Source of the DNA: Microcaldota archaeon | Lineage (GTDB): Archaea > Micrarchaeota > Micrarchaeia > Micrarchaeales > CABMGC01 | Length of the DNA: 64,000 bases | Reading direction: 5' to 3' | Assembly: GCA_021796225.1 (NCBI GenBank) | Contig: JAJYOL010000002.1 | Span: 62,001 to 126,000 of the forward strand | Shown: one piece after another, positions 50,384 to 59,829 of the stretch | Position numbering within the stretch: the first letter of the stretch is position 1 | Layout of the letters: every line of letters starts with the position of its first letter | Translations under genes and position numbers: made by a program | Notes under the pieces: model-generated | Database searches by the model: none | The model's input: the letters and a program-made list of their open reading frames with translations, nothing else | Told to the model about the DNA's origin: nothing

Positions 50384-51730
50384 TTATACTCCCAATTCGG
50401 GGTACAATGGGAAACGTTCGCACAAATCAACTACCCGCTTTTTAATGTCTTTCAACCTGGCGTCATTTGCGATACTTTCCCTAAACGATGCAAGATAAGT
50501 GCCTCGGTGCTCTTTCGCTTCAGGAAGCACATATCCCTTTACAGCAAACACCACTTCCGATATCATGGCACCTATCTCTGCCATCTCCTTTTCTTTCATC
50601 TTCCTTGTGGTGAGTGCTGGGGTTCCCAGTCTTATCCCGCTTGGGTAAAATGCAGATGAAGGGTCATTCGGTATAGTGTTCTTGTTAGTAGTTATACCGA
50701 CAAGATCAAGGGCCTCCTGTACGAAAATACCCGTACCCTTTCCAAAAGGTGTAAGGTCTATCAGTACCATGTGGTTATCTGTCCCATCGGTTACCAGCTT
50801 TATTCCATTATCCTTCAATGCTTTTGCCAGTGCCCGCGAATTGTTTACTATCTGCTTTGCATATTCACGGAATTCGGCATTTGACGCTTCCAGCAAAGCT
50901 ATTGCGATTCCAGCCGTTACATGGTCATGCGGGCCTCCTTGAAGCCCAGGAAACACCGCCTTGTCTATCTTTTCCGAAAGAAGAGGGTCTTTTGCAATCC
51001 CTTTCTCTGTAACCATAATCATTGCCCCGCGCGGCCCTCTTAGCGTCTTATGTGTTGTAGTGGTCACAACATGCGCATATTTTACCGGGCTGGTATGGAC
51101 TCCCCCAACAACAAGTCCCGAAATATGCGAAATATCCGCGGCAAGATACGCCCCAGTTTCATCCGCTATCTCCCCAAACTCCTTGAATGGGAATTCGCGG
51201 GTATATGCCGTTGAACCAACCCAAATAAGTACGGGTTTATTTTCCTTTGCGAGTTTTCTTGCCTCATCAATGTCTATGTAACCGTCCGGTTTAACATGAT
51301 ACGGCACGCTATTGAACAGCTTTCCTGTCATACTGGTCTTCCATCCATGCGTAAGATGCCCGCCATCTGTCAAGTTCTGTCCCATAATCGTATCTCCAGG
51401 GCTGCACAGTGCCATATAAACGGCAAAATTTGCAGGGGATCCGGAATACGGCTGCACGTTAACATGCGGCACGCCGAAAAGTTTCTTGGCACGATCCATA
51501 GCGGCGCGCTCCGCCATATCTATGAAGTTATTACCCCCATAATACCGCCTGCCCGCATATCCCTCCGAGTATTTATTCGTAAGTATCGATCCTACAGCCT
51601 GCATCACCGCAAGGCTGGTAAAATTTTCAGAAGGTATCATCTCAAGACCTTCTCTCTGCCTTCCTAATTCCCCTTTTATTATAGAAAACAACTCCGAATC
51701 AGCTTTCTCGACGTACTCGTATCCTTTCAT
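50384..51730 (-). CDS. glyA: Serine hydroxymethyltransferase
   Basis: 448 residues. A PLP fold-type I enzyme interconverting serine and glycine with a (methano)pterin or folate C1 carrier. Start motifs: GLEMIPSENFTS, NKYSEGYAGRRYYGG. The PLP lysine is in TTTTHKTLRGPRGAMI, and GLQGGPHDHVTAGIA is intact. ATG at 51730 is chosen because AAGGTG lies 5 nt upstream; the frame extends to 51787 without such a site. It is followed on the same strand by tRNA-Gly. Confidence 0.95.
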   Translation of the reverse strand: MKGYEYVEKADSELFSIIKGELGRQREGLEMIPSENFTSLAVMQAVGSILTNKYSEGYAGRRYYGGNNFIDMAERAAMDRAKKLFGVPHVNVQPYSGSPANFAVYMALCSPGDTIMGQNLTDGGHLTHGWKTSMTGKLFNSVPYHVKPDGYIDIDEARKLAKENKPVLIWVGSTAYTREFPFKEFGEIADETGAYLAADISHISGLVVGGVHTSPVKYAHVVTTTTHKTLRGPRGAMIMVTEKGIAKDPLLSEKIDKAVFPGLQGGPHDHVTAGIAIALLEASNAEFREYAKQIVNNSRALAKALKDNGIKLVTDGTDNHMVLIDLTPFGKGTGIFVQEALDLVGITTNKNTIPNDPSSAFYPSGIRLGTPALTTRKMKEKEMAEIGAMISEVVFAVKGYVLPEAKEHRGTYLASFRESIANDARLKDIKKRVVDLCERFPLYPELGV

Positions 51731-51849
51731 TCCAGCACCTTGCATACTCCACCAGGAAAGGCTATAAGCAACACCACCCGTTCCCACATATTAAGGTATT
51801 ATGCAAACCGCACCATCAAGGATAAAAAGAAGCAAACAGATACCATAAC

Positions 51850-52770
51850 ATGGATGTTGCGAACGACCTTGAATTGGACATGGCATACAAATATCCTTTC
51901 TCGAGAGAAGCGCGTTCAGTGGTGTCCAAAATCTCACAGAATTTTGATTCCAGCATGCTTGGCAAAGGCGCCCTGCGCCTTGAAGAGGCACTTTCAAAAG
52001 GCACCCTGAAATATCAAAAAACAAACATGCGCTCAATCAAAACGGAATACGTACTGAGTTATCTTTACGCAAGGATGTTAGTCAGCGCATTGAAAAACAA
52101 AAGCGCAATATCGAAATATGCCAATGCAGAGGCAGCAAGGTGTGCCGAAGCGCTGAATTCAGACACCGATGATAACATAACCCGGATAACCGATGAACTC
52201 GGGATGAAAATGAATCAGGAACATGGGATTGGGATTCCCTATGCGGAATATCTGAGAAACGAGCCTGCCTCCCCGGAATTCTCACTTGTGCATCAGGAAC
52301 TCGACAAAGGGTTCGTATACACGGATAAGTATCGTGCAATAGGGATAATCAAAGCATCAATAGCGAGGGAAATATCCAAGTCTCTTCCAATATCTATCAA
52401 GGATTTGCCAAAAGAGGCGGTAGAATATGCGAAGAAGATACGCCTGCCAAAAATTCCTACCCTCGTAAAAGCCGATGACGGCAGATATGCGTGGATAGCA
52501 CGATTATTGCAGCACCCGATACCGGACGTCAGGCACAGAACAGTCAATCTGATACTTGCCCCGTATCTTACCAACATACGCGGAATGTCCGAGGAAGAAG
52601 CAACAAAGCATATCAACGCATACATTCAACGATGCAAAGAAATAGATCCAAACACTAACGTCAACGAAAGTTACATACGATACCAATGCAGATATGCAAA
52701 GAACAAAGGCTCCAAACCGCTGTCACATTCGAAAGCGCGGGAGCTCCTCGGAAGTCTGCTTGATTTTTGA
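51850..52770 (+). CDS. DNA primase large-subunit-like protein lacking the Fe-S cysteine pattern
   Basis: 306 residues. Residues 10-190 resemble the helical N-terminal domain of PriL (DMAYKYPFSREARSVVSKIS; VLSYLYARMLVSALKN). The C-terminal 95 residues (RYAWIARLLQHPIPDVRHRT; LILAPYLTNIRGMSEEEATK; YIRYQCRYAKNKGSKPLSHS) recall the PriL C domain and, more closely from memory, the crenarchaeal PriX type. The only cysteines are C98, C262 and C280, so a four-cysteine [4Fe-4S] site is not possible. It probably partners PriS, which is not in the window. Confidence 0.72.
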   Translation: MDVANDLELDMAYKYPFSREARSVVSKISQNFDSSMLGKGALRLEEALSKGTLKYQKTNMRSIKTEYVLSYLYARMLVSALKNKSAISKYANAEAARCAEALNSDTDDNITRITDELGMKMNQEHGIGIPYAEYLRNEPASPEFSLVHQELDKGFVYTDKYRAIGIIKASIAREISKSLPISIKDLPKEAVEYAKKIRLPKIPTLVKADDGRYAWIARLLQHPIPDVRHRTVNLILAPYLTNIRGMSEEEATKHINAYIQRCKEIDPNTNVNESYIRYQCRYAKNKGSKPLSHSKARELLGSLLDF

Positions 52771-52787
52771 TGTTAATAGTGATTTAA

Positions 52788-52964
52788 ATGTCTGACGTAC
52801 ACGTTTTGTGCCATATATGCGGCAAGATTGCCAACCACACGTGCAAACTTTGCGGTATAGCGGTATGCGATGACCACTATTCTGCAAAGACGGGGTTATG
52901 CCCGCATCATACCGGAACGGAAGGGAACCACAAACACGCCAAGAGGAATGCGCGTCTAAAATGA
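52788..52964 (+). CDS. Small zinc-finger protein (HIT/treble-clef-like)
   Basis: 58 residues from ATG 52788 to TGA 52964. Cysteine and histidine pairs: CHICGK, CKLCGIAVCDDH and LCPHH. The pattern resembles zf-HIT or B-box fingers binding two zincs. The C terminus is basic (HKHAKRNARLK). It starts 17 nt after the primase-subunit gene in the same direction. Function unknown. Confidence 0.72.
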   Translation: MSDVHVLCHICGKIANHTCKLCGIAVCDDHYSAKTGLCPHHTGTEGNHKHAKRNARLK

Positions 52965-53225
52965 ACCAACCTGAAAGTCGCTGGCAGATGTCCCTTCTGG
53001 GAAAGCGGTTCCGTTCTGCGCCTCTACGGGAAGCCCTGTCTGATTGGCGACGCGCAGCAGTTCCGACATGTCGATCATTCTGTCACAAAAAAGTTCGACG
53101 TATTTTATGTTGCCCGTTCTGACCTCACGCACCGTGAAGGTCATCTGCTGCAGCATTCCACTCCTAGTTATCCTAATCTTCACAGACCCATTTTTTATTA
53201 TATTTTTTGTGTTTTCCGAAATCAT
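52956..53225 (-). CDS. Hypothetical protein, 89 residues
   Basis: No family recognised. It has a basic start (TKNIIKNGSVKIRITRSGML) and a beta-alpha pattern (MTFTVREVRTGNIKYVELFC, MSELLRVANQTGLPVEA). It overlaps the zinc-finger gene end by 9 nt on the opposite strand. The intact frame fills the space between two genes and the predicted protein is soluble. The call as a gene is moderate. Confidence 0.5.
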   Translation of the reverse strand: MISENTKNIIKNGSVKIRITRSGMLQQMTFTVREVRTGNIKYVELFCDRMIDMSELLRVANQTGLPVEAQNGTAFPEGTSASDFQVGSF

Positions 53226-53288
53226 TAACGCACCATCATTTACGTGATAAAATATATCATATACAACGACAACATCCGCGTTTTCCCA

Positions 53289-53333
53289 AAAACAGATATT
53301 GTTTTATAAGATTTCAAAAGATATATTTAAATA
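53289..53333 (+). promoter_or_regulatory. speD promoter region with palindrome
   Basis: TATA-like AGATATATTTAAATA at 53319-53333 predicts a transcript start near 53358 and a leader of about 45 nt. Upstream, AAAACA-GATAT-TGTTTT (53289-53305) is a perfect 6-bp palindrome with a 5-nt centre, a possible operator. Confidence 0.45.
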
Positions 53334-53404
53334 CTAATTACTCATTATTTATTTTGACGTTTCAAAGAAGGCATCAAAGTAACTAAAATTGGCGCGACTA
53401 GGAA

Positions 53405-53848
53405 ATGGTAACTCTTTCCAAACAAAATAGTGTTGTTCAGCAGATAAGTTGCTCGACAAGGCCTGCATCACCTACTTCTGTTGCAGCAAAAGTCGAAGAG
53501 CGAATTATCGGCATGCATCTTTTTGGAAATCTATACGACATAGATCCAAAGATAGCTACTGACAAGGAACTTATACGACAGGCTGTGCTCAAGGCCGTAA
53601 ATGTGGCCAAAATGACGCTCGTCGAGCACAAAGCGTGGAACTTCGGCGGTAAAAAGGGAGGCGTTTCCGTAATAGCGCTTGTAACCGAAAGCCACATAGC
53701 GATTCACACATGGAACGAATACAAATACGCTACTGTAGACATATACACCTGCGGAAAAGCAAGCAATCCCGAAGCGGGATTCGACTACCTCGTTTCCATA
53801 CTGAAGCCAAAGAAGGTCAAGCGCTTCTATGCTGATAGAAGCAGCTAA
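53405..53848 (+). CDS. speD: S-adenosylmethionine decarboxylase proenzyme (SpeD family)
   Basis: 147 residues. The self-cleavage site is E95-S96 in [13 protein letters not shown], where Ser96 becomes the pyruvoyl group. Downstream, [10 protein letters not shown] carries the conserved cysteine. The N terminus is about 25 residues longer than the family core, which starts near [10 protein letters not shown]. It makes decarboxylated SAM for spermidine-type polyamines. Some archaeal relatives decarboxylate arginine instead, and sequence alone does not settle this. Confidence 0.92.
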   Translation: MVTLSKQNSVVQQISCSTRPASPTSVAAKVEERIIGMHLFGNLYDIDPKIATDKELIRQAVLKAVNVAKMTLVEHKAWNFGGKKGGVSVIALVTESHIAIHTWNEYKYATVDIYTCGKASNPEAGFDYLVSILKPKKVKRFYADRSS

Positions 53849-53899
53849 CCCTATTTTTCAAGAACACAGCTAACGGTCTTTTCATAAAGCGGTAATGGC

Positions 53900-54163
53900 A
53901 TGTTTGACAGAATACGCAGAATATTGTCTTCACAAAACAGTAATTACGGCAAACATTTGGATTCCGAAACGGAAGCCGCAAAAGCCGAAGAAATCTCGTC
54001 CATATACAAATGTGCATCGTGCGGAGCCAGCGTGAAGGGGCAACCTGCATTGTATTGTGACGGTTGCGGGCAGTACTATTGTTACACTTGCGGCATATCG
54101 AGCGGTGACATGACGTGGAATTGTCCAAATTGTGCAATACTTGCACAGCGTGTCAATCTCTGA
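53900..54163 (+). CDS. Small double zinc-ribbon/RING-like protein
   Basis: 87 residues. After a charged helix, four CxxC pairs follow: CASC, CDGC, CYTC and CPNC (within YKCASCGASVKG, YCDGCGQYYCYTCG and NCPNC). They could hold two zincs in a cross-brace. No family assigned. It lies 51 nt after speD in the same direction. Confidence 0.7.
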   Translation: MFDRIRRILSSQNSNYGKHLDSETEAAKAEEISSIYKCASCGASVKGQPALYCDGCGQYYCYTCGISSGDMTWNCPNCAILAQRVNL

Positions 54164-54179
54164 CAGCACGGCTTAAACA

Positions 54180-55217
54180 TCAGTGTGCTATTACCTGATT
54201 GCACTGAGCGTCTCCTTCCAGATTCCCGCTTATTATGAGCTTCAAATAGCCGATTATCGGGATGCCGCCGACATAATACCCGATAACGCCTGCCTGAGTT
54301 GCTGGATAATTTGCAAACTGGATGTCAAATCCTGGGTTGTTGTCCCCCTTGGTAAGGAAGTAATATTCATTTCCAGAGCGTATGACGGCTACGAGCCTGT
54401 GTATTATATCTCCAGAAAAGGAATCGTTAGAATTGGTCTTGTACACCACTATAGGATTTGAATAATTTTCGGTTATCGTCGTATTCGATATTGTTACCGT
54501 CTGCGTGTATATTTCTTTATACCCAATCCCATTTATCGTGATATTCCCTACTGTATAATTATACTGTATCAAATTGCTGTTTTGCACCGAATTTTGAACG
54601 CGGCATTTGTAATAATTATTATACTGGCCAATCGCAGAATAGGTGTTTAGGCATTTGTTATTGTACAAACCTATCTGATACTGCGAACCGGTAAGTGTCG
54701 TTGCTATTTCCGAAGGATTTGACGGGCTGTATGCGTAGTACGATACGAATTCATTTCTAATGTTTGAAAGAAAACTATCCATTTGTGGAGCGGTTACATT
54801 GACTACCGGCACGTCATGTTCCTTTAAGAAATTTGTAACGTTGTTTATCCCATGAAGCGCTACCAAGTTTCCTCTCTGCAGAACAGGCAACATGCTGCAG
54901 CTTGATACTACATCTATCGGCGCACTGGTGTGCAATACCACGATCAACACTCCCCAGATTATCGCAACGGCTCCAAGTGCCACAACAACGTCTATCACGC
55001 TCTTTCTGATCCCTTCGGATTTCACGCTGTATTTAAATTCAACAACAAGTACCACAACTATCGTTATCAACGCTGCCGCTCCTATCGCCGGGTTGTTGCG
55101 TATCGCATACATTACAATAAGCACGGCCAAAAGCGCGTAAAGTAGCCATAATATTTTAGAAGAATCTTTATTCGGTTTTTTAACCTTATCCTGTTTATCC
55201 ATTCTTTTACCAGCCAC
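54180..55217 (-). CDS. Signal peptidase I (Sec11-type) with a large insertion
   Basis: 345 residues with three N-terminal hydrophobic helices. The catalytic serine is S108 in SSCSMLPVLQRGNLV. The histidine is H273 in GDIIHRLVAV, and KGDNNPGFD follows, as in the Ser-His-Asp archaeal and ER type. About 165 residues separate serine and histidine, far more than usual; this segment is rich in Asn, Tyr and sequons. The start is GTG at 55217, with AGGTG 5 nt upstream. It lies 11 nt after smc. Confidence 0.85.
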   Translation of the reverse strand: MAGKRMDKQDKVKKPNKDSSKILWLLYALLAVLIVMYAIRNNPAIGAAALITIVVVLVVEFKYSVKSEGIRKSVIDVVVALGAVAIIWGVLIVVLHTSAPIDVVSSCSMLPVLQRGNLVALHGINNVTNFLKEHDVPVVNVTAPQMDSFLSNIRNEFVSYYAYSPSNPSEIATTLTGSQYQIGLYNNKCLNTYSAIGQYNNYYKCRVQNSVQNSNLIQYNYTVGNITINGIGYKEIYTQTVTISNTTITENYSNPIVVYKTNSNDSFSGDIIHRLVAVIRSGNEYYFLTKGDNNPGFDIQFANYPATQAGVIGYYVGGIPIIGYLKLIISGNLEGDAQCNQVIAH

Positions 55218-55228
55218 TTATACACCTA

Positions 55229-58200
55229 TCAGGCCTTAACTTTAAGTATTTTGGAAACTTCCAAACCAACGACTTTTGACTCCCCACCGGATCTTGTAAC
55301 CCCTATTGCAGTATCCGCATTAACTATGAGGGAATCGTTATGGCTCACGACGAAGAACTGCGCCTGCTTGCTCATCTCCTTTATGAGCTTTGAAAGTTTG
55401 GCCGAATTCTCCTTGTCTATTGCAGAATCGACTTCGTCGAATACGTATAAACGTGAAGGCTTGCACAAATGTATTGCAAACAGCACCATCAGCAATATCA
55501 GGGATTTCTGGCCTCCGGACATTGATCTGAACGGTTTATTTATCCCATCTTCGGTGACCTTGATGTCTATCCCGCCGCTGAACGGGTCCTTCATGTTTTC
55601 AAGCACTATGCTCGCATTTCCAGTAAACAGGTGGTTATATAGTCTAAGGAAGTTTTTGTTTACATCGTTGAATGTGCTCAGGAATACCTGCAATTTTCTT
55701 GAATCTATCTCTTCTATCATCTTCAATACTGCCTGCCTTTCTGCTTCGAGGGTATCTATCTTAGAATAGGTGTCATTAACCGCTTTCTTTTTTTCTTCGT
55801 AAAGTTCCGGTGCCTTCAGATTTACATTTCCAAGTTCCCTAAGTTTGGCATTTACAAGCTCCGCTTCCCTGTCAAGTATATCCGCATCCCCATCTATAAT
55901 AGGTATTCCACTACCGTATGCTGTGAGTTCCGCACTTATATCCGCAAACCTGGTTTCTGTCTGACTTTTTCTAACCTTCAAATCCCCTATCTTCCTATCA
56001 ACTTCGTTAAGCTGCGCATTTATCCTTCCGTTATCCTCTCTCAGTTTTTCAACTTCCTCGTTTATCTTTGAAAGCCGTTCATAAACTTTCTTATTAACAT
56101 CGCTGCTGTTCTTTATTTTTGTTTCAAGCGCTTTCTTTTCCTTATCAAGAACTGCGATACGCTTGTTCTTCTCATCAATCATCTTCTGCATCTGTTTTCC
56201 CGAAGCGTTTCTCTCATTAAGCGCTTTCATTATATCCGTAGCTCGCGATTCGAGCATTTCAGTTTCCTTTGATACTGTGGCATGCGATACGCGCAGCTCT
56301 TCAAGCTCCTTATGCGCTTTTTCTAGCTTCTCGCGTTCTGCTTTGCTGATTCCTCCCTTTGCAGCAGCTCTAGCCGCCTCAACAGCTTCGTTATACAACG
56401 TTCTCTGCTTTTCCCGTGCCGCATCCAATTCCTTTTCAAGCCCAGCTACGGCTTTCTTCATGTCGGTTATGCGGTTTTCCAGATCCGGCATGCGCCTTCC
56501 GGAAGATGCGACGTATTCATTCTCCTTTTTCAACACCGCATTGGTGTTAGAAGCGGAAGATTCGAGCCGTTGCCTTTCCTTTACGAGCGATGCTGACTGC
56601 ATTTCAACCGTTGCCTGTTCCTTTCTGGCGGAAAACAGTTTTTCCCCAATATCCTTCTTCTTATCGTGAAGTATCTGCCGTTCATCTTCTAGGTCCTTCA
56701 ATTTTCTTTCAACGGCTGCAAGCGTCGGCCTCCCCTTCGAATATCCTCCTGATACCGTACCTGATTGTTCTACCAATTCCCCATCTACGGATACATACCT
56801 GTGTTTGCCTATTCCTATTGATTTGGCGTGATTTATGTCGTCTACGATGTACGTGTTATTAAAAATGTAAACGAATGCTTTTTCGTGTTCCTTCTTGAAG
56901 TCCACCGTTTCTATTACCGGCGTTGCTCCTTTTTCCTTAACTTCCCGTTTCTCCACCCGCAATTCGCTAAGCGGTATGAACGTAGCACGGCCAAGCTTCT
57001 CTTCCTTAAGATATGATATTATTCTATCCGCCGTGGTCATGTTGTCAACTACAAAATAGTCGAACCTCCCACCTGCAGCGGTTTCAATCGCTATCGCATT
57101 ATCTGAATCGTAACTGCACAATTCGCCTGCAGTTCCAAAAAAGCCCTTCTCCTTGCCGAACTTGTTCCTTACTTTTACGGTCATATTTCCGCTTCTTGCT
57201 GAGAGTCTTGCACGGTCCTCCTTCGCGGTTATCACAAACTCGTCATTTAGCGCAATTTCCTGCTCAAGGCGCTTTCCGTCTTCTTCGTATTTTTTAACAT
57301 CAACCTGCAAATCTTGCGAGTCTTTTTTCAGTTTTTCAATTTCCTTGAGTATGGTCGAAACGGCTTTTGAATCCTCTTCCGCCTGTTTCTTCAATTGCTC
57401 AACAGTGTCCGTTGCTGTCTTTGTATCCCTTCTTAACGACTCCGATTCCACAACAAGTTTTTCCAGCTCGTTTCTTTTCTTTTCGATCTCCTTTTCAATC
57501 ATGTTGACTTTTGACGCTGCCGATTCCATATCCCTTTCTTTAGTGCTTGTTTCCTGTTCTTCTACGGGAACGTTTGCCGCGCCGCCCTTTTCCAATGCTG
57601 AAATCTTCGATTTAAGCTCCTTAACCGCATTTTTATTATCCGTCATTCTCTTCCCTATTGCGGTAAGCTCATTCTCTGATTCGCTTGTAAACGTGCCTAT
57701 CTCAACAAGCATGCTTTTCTGGCTGTTGATTTCCCCGTTAAGCAAAGCCAACTCCCCGTTTATTTTTTCGAGATTCGTGCTCGTACTGTTCATTGCCTCG
57801 CTTCCGGTGCTCAATTCATTCGTTATATGCTGTCTCTCTTCATCAAGATCGCTTATTCGTTTTGCTATTTCGCTCCTTCTCATCTCAGTATCGTTGCGTT
57901 TATAGTCCTCGACAGCCATTTCTTTAGTAAGTGCGTCTATTGTAATACCGAGCGCCTTCTTCCTTGCTACAAGCACACTATACCTCAACGATTTCAATTT
58001 GCCCGTCAATTCGGTATACTGCTCGGCAGCTTCCTTTTCCTTTTCCAATTCACGCAAAAAACCGCTTCGTTCTCCAAGCGCTGCCTGCGTTTCAACAAGT
58101 TTTGCACCTACCTTGTCAAGTTCCTTTATGGCGTCGGCTTTCTTAGCCTCGAATTCCTTTATTCCAGAAGCGATGTCTATAAGCTCCCTTCTTTCCTTCG

Positions 58201-58639
58201 GGTTAAGCGAAATTATCCTATTTATCTCTCCTTGCGTTATGGTACTGGTTTCGTCGGCTCGTATGTTATGGCTTCCTAGAACTTCCAATATTTCCTGCCT
58301 TGTCGTTCTCTTTCCGTTCATTGCATACTCTGTTTTACCATCTGATCTCGCCGTTCTTGATAAGACAAGCTTATCATCACCATTGAATTCCAATGTTACT
58401 TTTGACTTGTGAACGTCGCCTTTCTTTCTTTTCGTTCCCTGCGGAACAAGCTCCTCGAGCCTGGAAACCCTGAATCGCGATAGGGAGTTTTCCCCAAGCC
58501 CAAAAAGTATTGCATCGCATACATTGCTCTTTCCACTGCCATTGGGGCCTACAACACATGTAAAGCCCTTACTTAACAGTATCTCCGCGTGCTTGAATGA
58601 CTTGAATCTGTCAATAGTAAGGTTTGTCAGGTACAGCAA
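55229..58639 (-). CDS. smc: Chromosome segregation protein SMC
   Basis: 1136 residues. Walker A GPNGSGKSNV (31-40), then a long coiled coil and a hinge in the middle (FGTAGELCSYDSDNAIAIET, FDYFVVDNMTTADRIISYLK). A second coil and the C-terminal head follow with signature SMSGGQKSLILLMVLFAIHL and Walker B LYVFDEVDSAID. The D-loop and H-loop (FVVSHND) are present. The signature reads MSGGQKS where LSGGEKA is common. It organises and segregates the chromosome. No ScpA or ScpB gene is adjacent. Confidence 0.96.
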   Translation of the reverse strand: MLYLTNLTIDRFKSFKHAEILLSKGFTCVVGPNGSGKSNVCDAILFGLGENSLSRFRVSRLEELVPQGTKRKKGDVHKSKVTLEFNGDDKLVLSRTARSDGKTEYAMNGKRTTRQEILEVLGSHNIRADETSTITQGEINRIISLNPKERRELIDIASGIKEFEAKKADAIKELDKVGAKLVETQAALGERSGFLRELEKEKEAAEQYTELTGKLKSLRYSVLVARKKALGITIDALTKEMAVEDYKRNDTEMRRSEIAKRISDLDEERQHITNELSTGSEAMNSTSTNLEKINGELALLNGEINSQKSMLVEIGTFTSESENELTAIGKRMTDNKNAVKELKSKISALEKGGAANVPVEEQETSTKERDMESAASKVNMIEKEIEKKRNELEKLVVESESLRRDTKTATDTVEQLKKQAEEDSKAVSTILKEIEKLKKDSQDLQVDVKKYEEDGKRLEQEIALNDEFVITAKEDRARLSARSGNMTVKVRNKFGKEKGFFGTAGELCSYDSDNAIAIETAAGGRFDYFVVDNMTTADRIISYLKEEKLGRATFIPLSELRVEKREVKEKGATPVIETVDFKKEHEKAFVYIFNNTYIVDDINHAKSIGIGKHRYVSVDGELVEQSGTVSGGYSKGRPTLAAVERKLKDLEDERQILHDKKKDIGEKLFSARKEQATVEMQSASLVKERQRLESSASNTNAVLKKENEYVASSGRRMPDLENRITDMKKAVAGLEKELDAAREKQRTLYNEAVEAARAAAKGGISKAEREKLEKAHKELEELRVSHATVSKETEMLESRATDIMKALNERNASGKQMQKMIDEKNKRIAVLDKEKKALETKIKNSSDVNKKVYERLSKINEEVEKLREDNGRINAQLNEVDRKIGDLKVRKSQTETRFADISAELTAYGSGIPIIDGDADILDREAELVNAKLRELGNVNLKAPELYEEKKKAVNDTYSKIDTLEAERQAVLKMIEEIDSRKLQVFLSTFNDVNKNFLRLYNHLFTGNASIVLENMKDPFSGGIDIKVTEDGINKPFRSMSGGQKSLILLMVLFAIHLCKPSRLYVFDEVDSAIDKENSAKLSKLIKEMSKQAQFFVVSHNDSLIVNADTAIGVTRSGGESKVVGLEVSKILKVKA

Positions 58640-58684
58640 CTAAACCCACCGATCGCCAATGTTAATAGACCACTCAATTAACAC

Positions 58685-59752
58685 TTAAATTCTTTTCTGT
58701 GACTTCCTCGTCTTCATAAGATGCAAGGATATGACGGTTTGCAGCTGGCCCGCGGTTATTACACCGACAAGTTTGCCCTTGTTTTCCACCGCAGCTATCC
58801 CATATCCTCCTCCCCCTATTACCCCTATCGCATCCGAAACGGAGTCGGCCAAGCCAACTTTCGGTATCCCTACAGCGAGATCCGCAGCATCAACAACTAT
58901 GTTTTTCGAGCCCGACAGGTTCACCAGCGCATACTGCCCGTTTATTTTGGTTATTACTATATGCTCCCCGCTCTTCCTAACACTCGCATAAATTTCATCA
59001 AGTTCCGTATTTGGTTTTACAAATAGGTAACGTTTGCTCAGGGCGTCCTTTATCTTCAGGCCTCTGGTATTTTCCCTCAATATCACGGTATTCTCTTCAG
59101 CCCGGAGTCCCTCGTATATGAACACCGCAACTACAAGATCTATCAGCGTGACATACATTCTGTATTCAAGCGAGTACGATGTCCAAAAAACTGCAAAATA
59201 AAGCGTTCCAATAACAATCAATGCGAGTATTGCTTTGGTTATCTTCGCTGTTATCATGGTTGCCTTGTAGGAATTCATGCGCTCCTGAAGATAGCTTCTG
59301 AATATCCTGCCTCCGTCCATAGGAAATGCCGGTATTATGTTGAATACGCCCAGCAACATGTTCAAAATAAACAGTTCGTTGAATATCACCCTGACAATTC
59401 CCGCAGGCGTAAACACATCCATTATTCCGAATACCGCGCCGAGGAACAGGCTCATTAACGGTCCCACAACTGATATGTTGAATTCCACTTTCGGGTCGAG
59501 GCGTATGTTGTCTATTACGGAGACGCCTCCGAAGGGAAGAAGCACGATCCTGCTCACCTTTATTCCGTTTCTCTTTGCCGCATACGAATGTGCCATTTCG
59601 TGCACGAGCACGCATATGAAAAGCAAAACCCAGAGAAAACCGAAGAAAGGGCTGATTAGGAAAAACAGGAACAGCATCAGCAGCGTAAGCCAGCTTACTT
59701 CTATCCCTATTCCAAAGACGCTGCCTATACCTACCGATCCCCGCGAAGCCAT
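58685..59752 (-). CDS. Site-2 protease-type membrane metalloprotease with CBS domains
   Basis: 355 residues, M50B family. Zinc motif HEMAH at 51-55 in a membrane helix, and the third ligand in NIIPAFPMDGGRIF (D146). After the sixth membrane segment, two CBS domains follow (DALSKRYLFVKPNTELDEIY; DSVSDAIGVIGGGGYGIAAV) that may sense nucleotides. It cleaves proteins within the membrane. Substrates are unknown. It is 45 nt upstream of smc on the same strand. Confidence 0.93.
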   Translation of the reverse strand: MASRGSVGIGSVFGIGIEVSWLTLLMLFLFFLISPFFGFLWVLLFICVLVHEMAHSYAAKRNGIKVSRIVLLPFGGVSVIDNIRLDPKVEFNISVVGPLMSLFLGAVFGIMDVFTPAGIVRVIFNELFILNMLLGVFNIIPAFPMDGGRIFRSYLQERMNSYKATMITAKITKAILALIVIGTLYFAVFWTSYSLEYRMYVTLIDLVVAVFIYEGLRAEENTVILRENTRGLKIKDALSKRYLFVKPNTELDEIYASVRKSGEHIVITKINGQYALVNLSGSKNIVVDAADLAVGIPKVGLADSVSDAIGVIGGGGYGIAAVENKGKLVGVITAGQLQTVISLHLMKTRKSQKRI

Positions 59753-59829
59753 GGTATCGAAGCCGTGACTAATGCGCTGAAGGTGTCACAACAACAAAAA
59801 TTAATAACTGGATAACCTGATAAATACAT

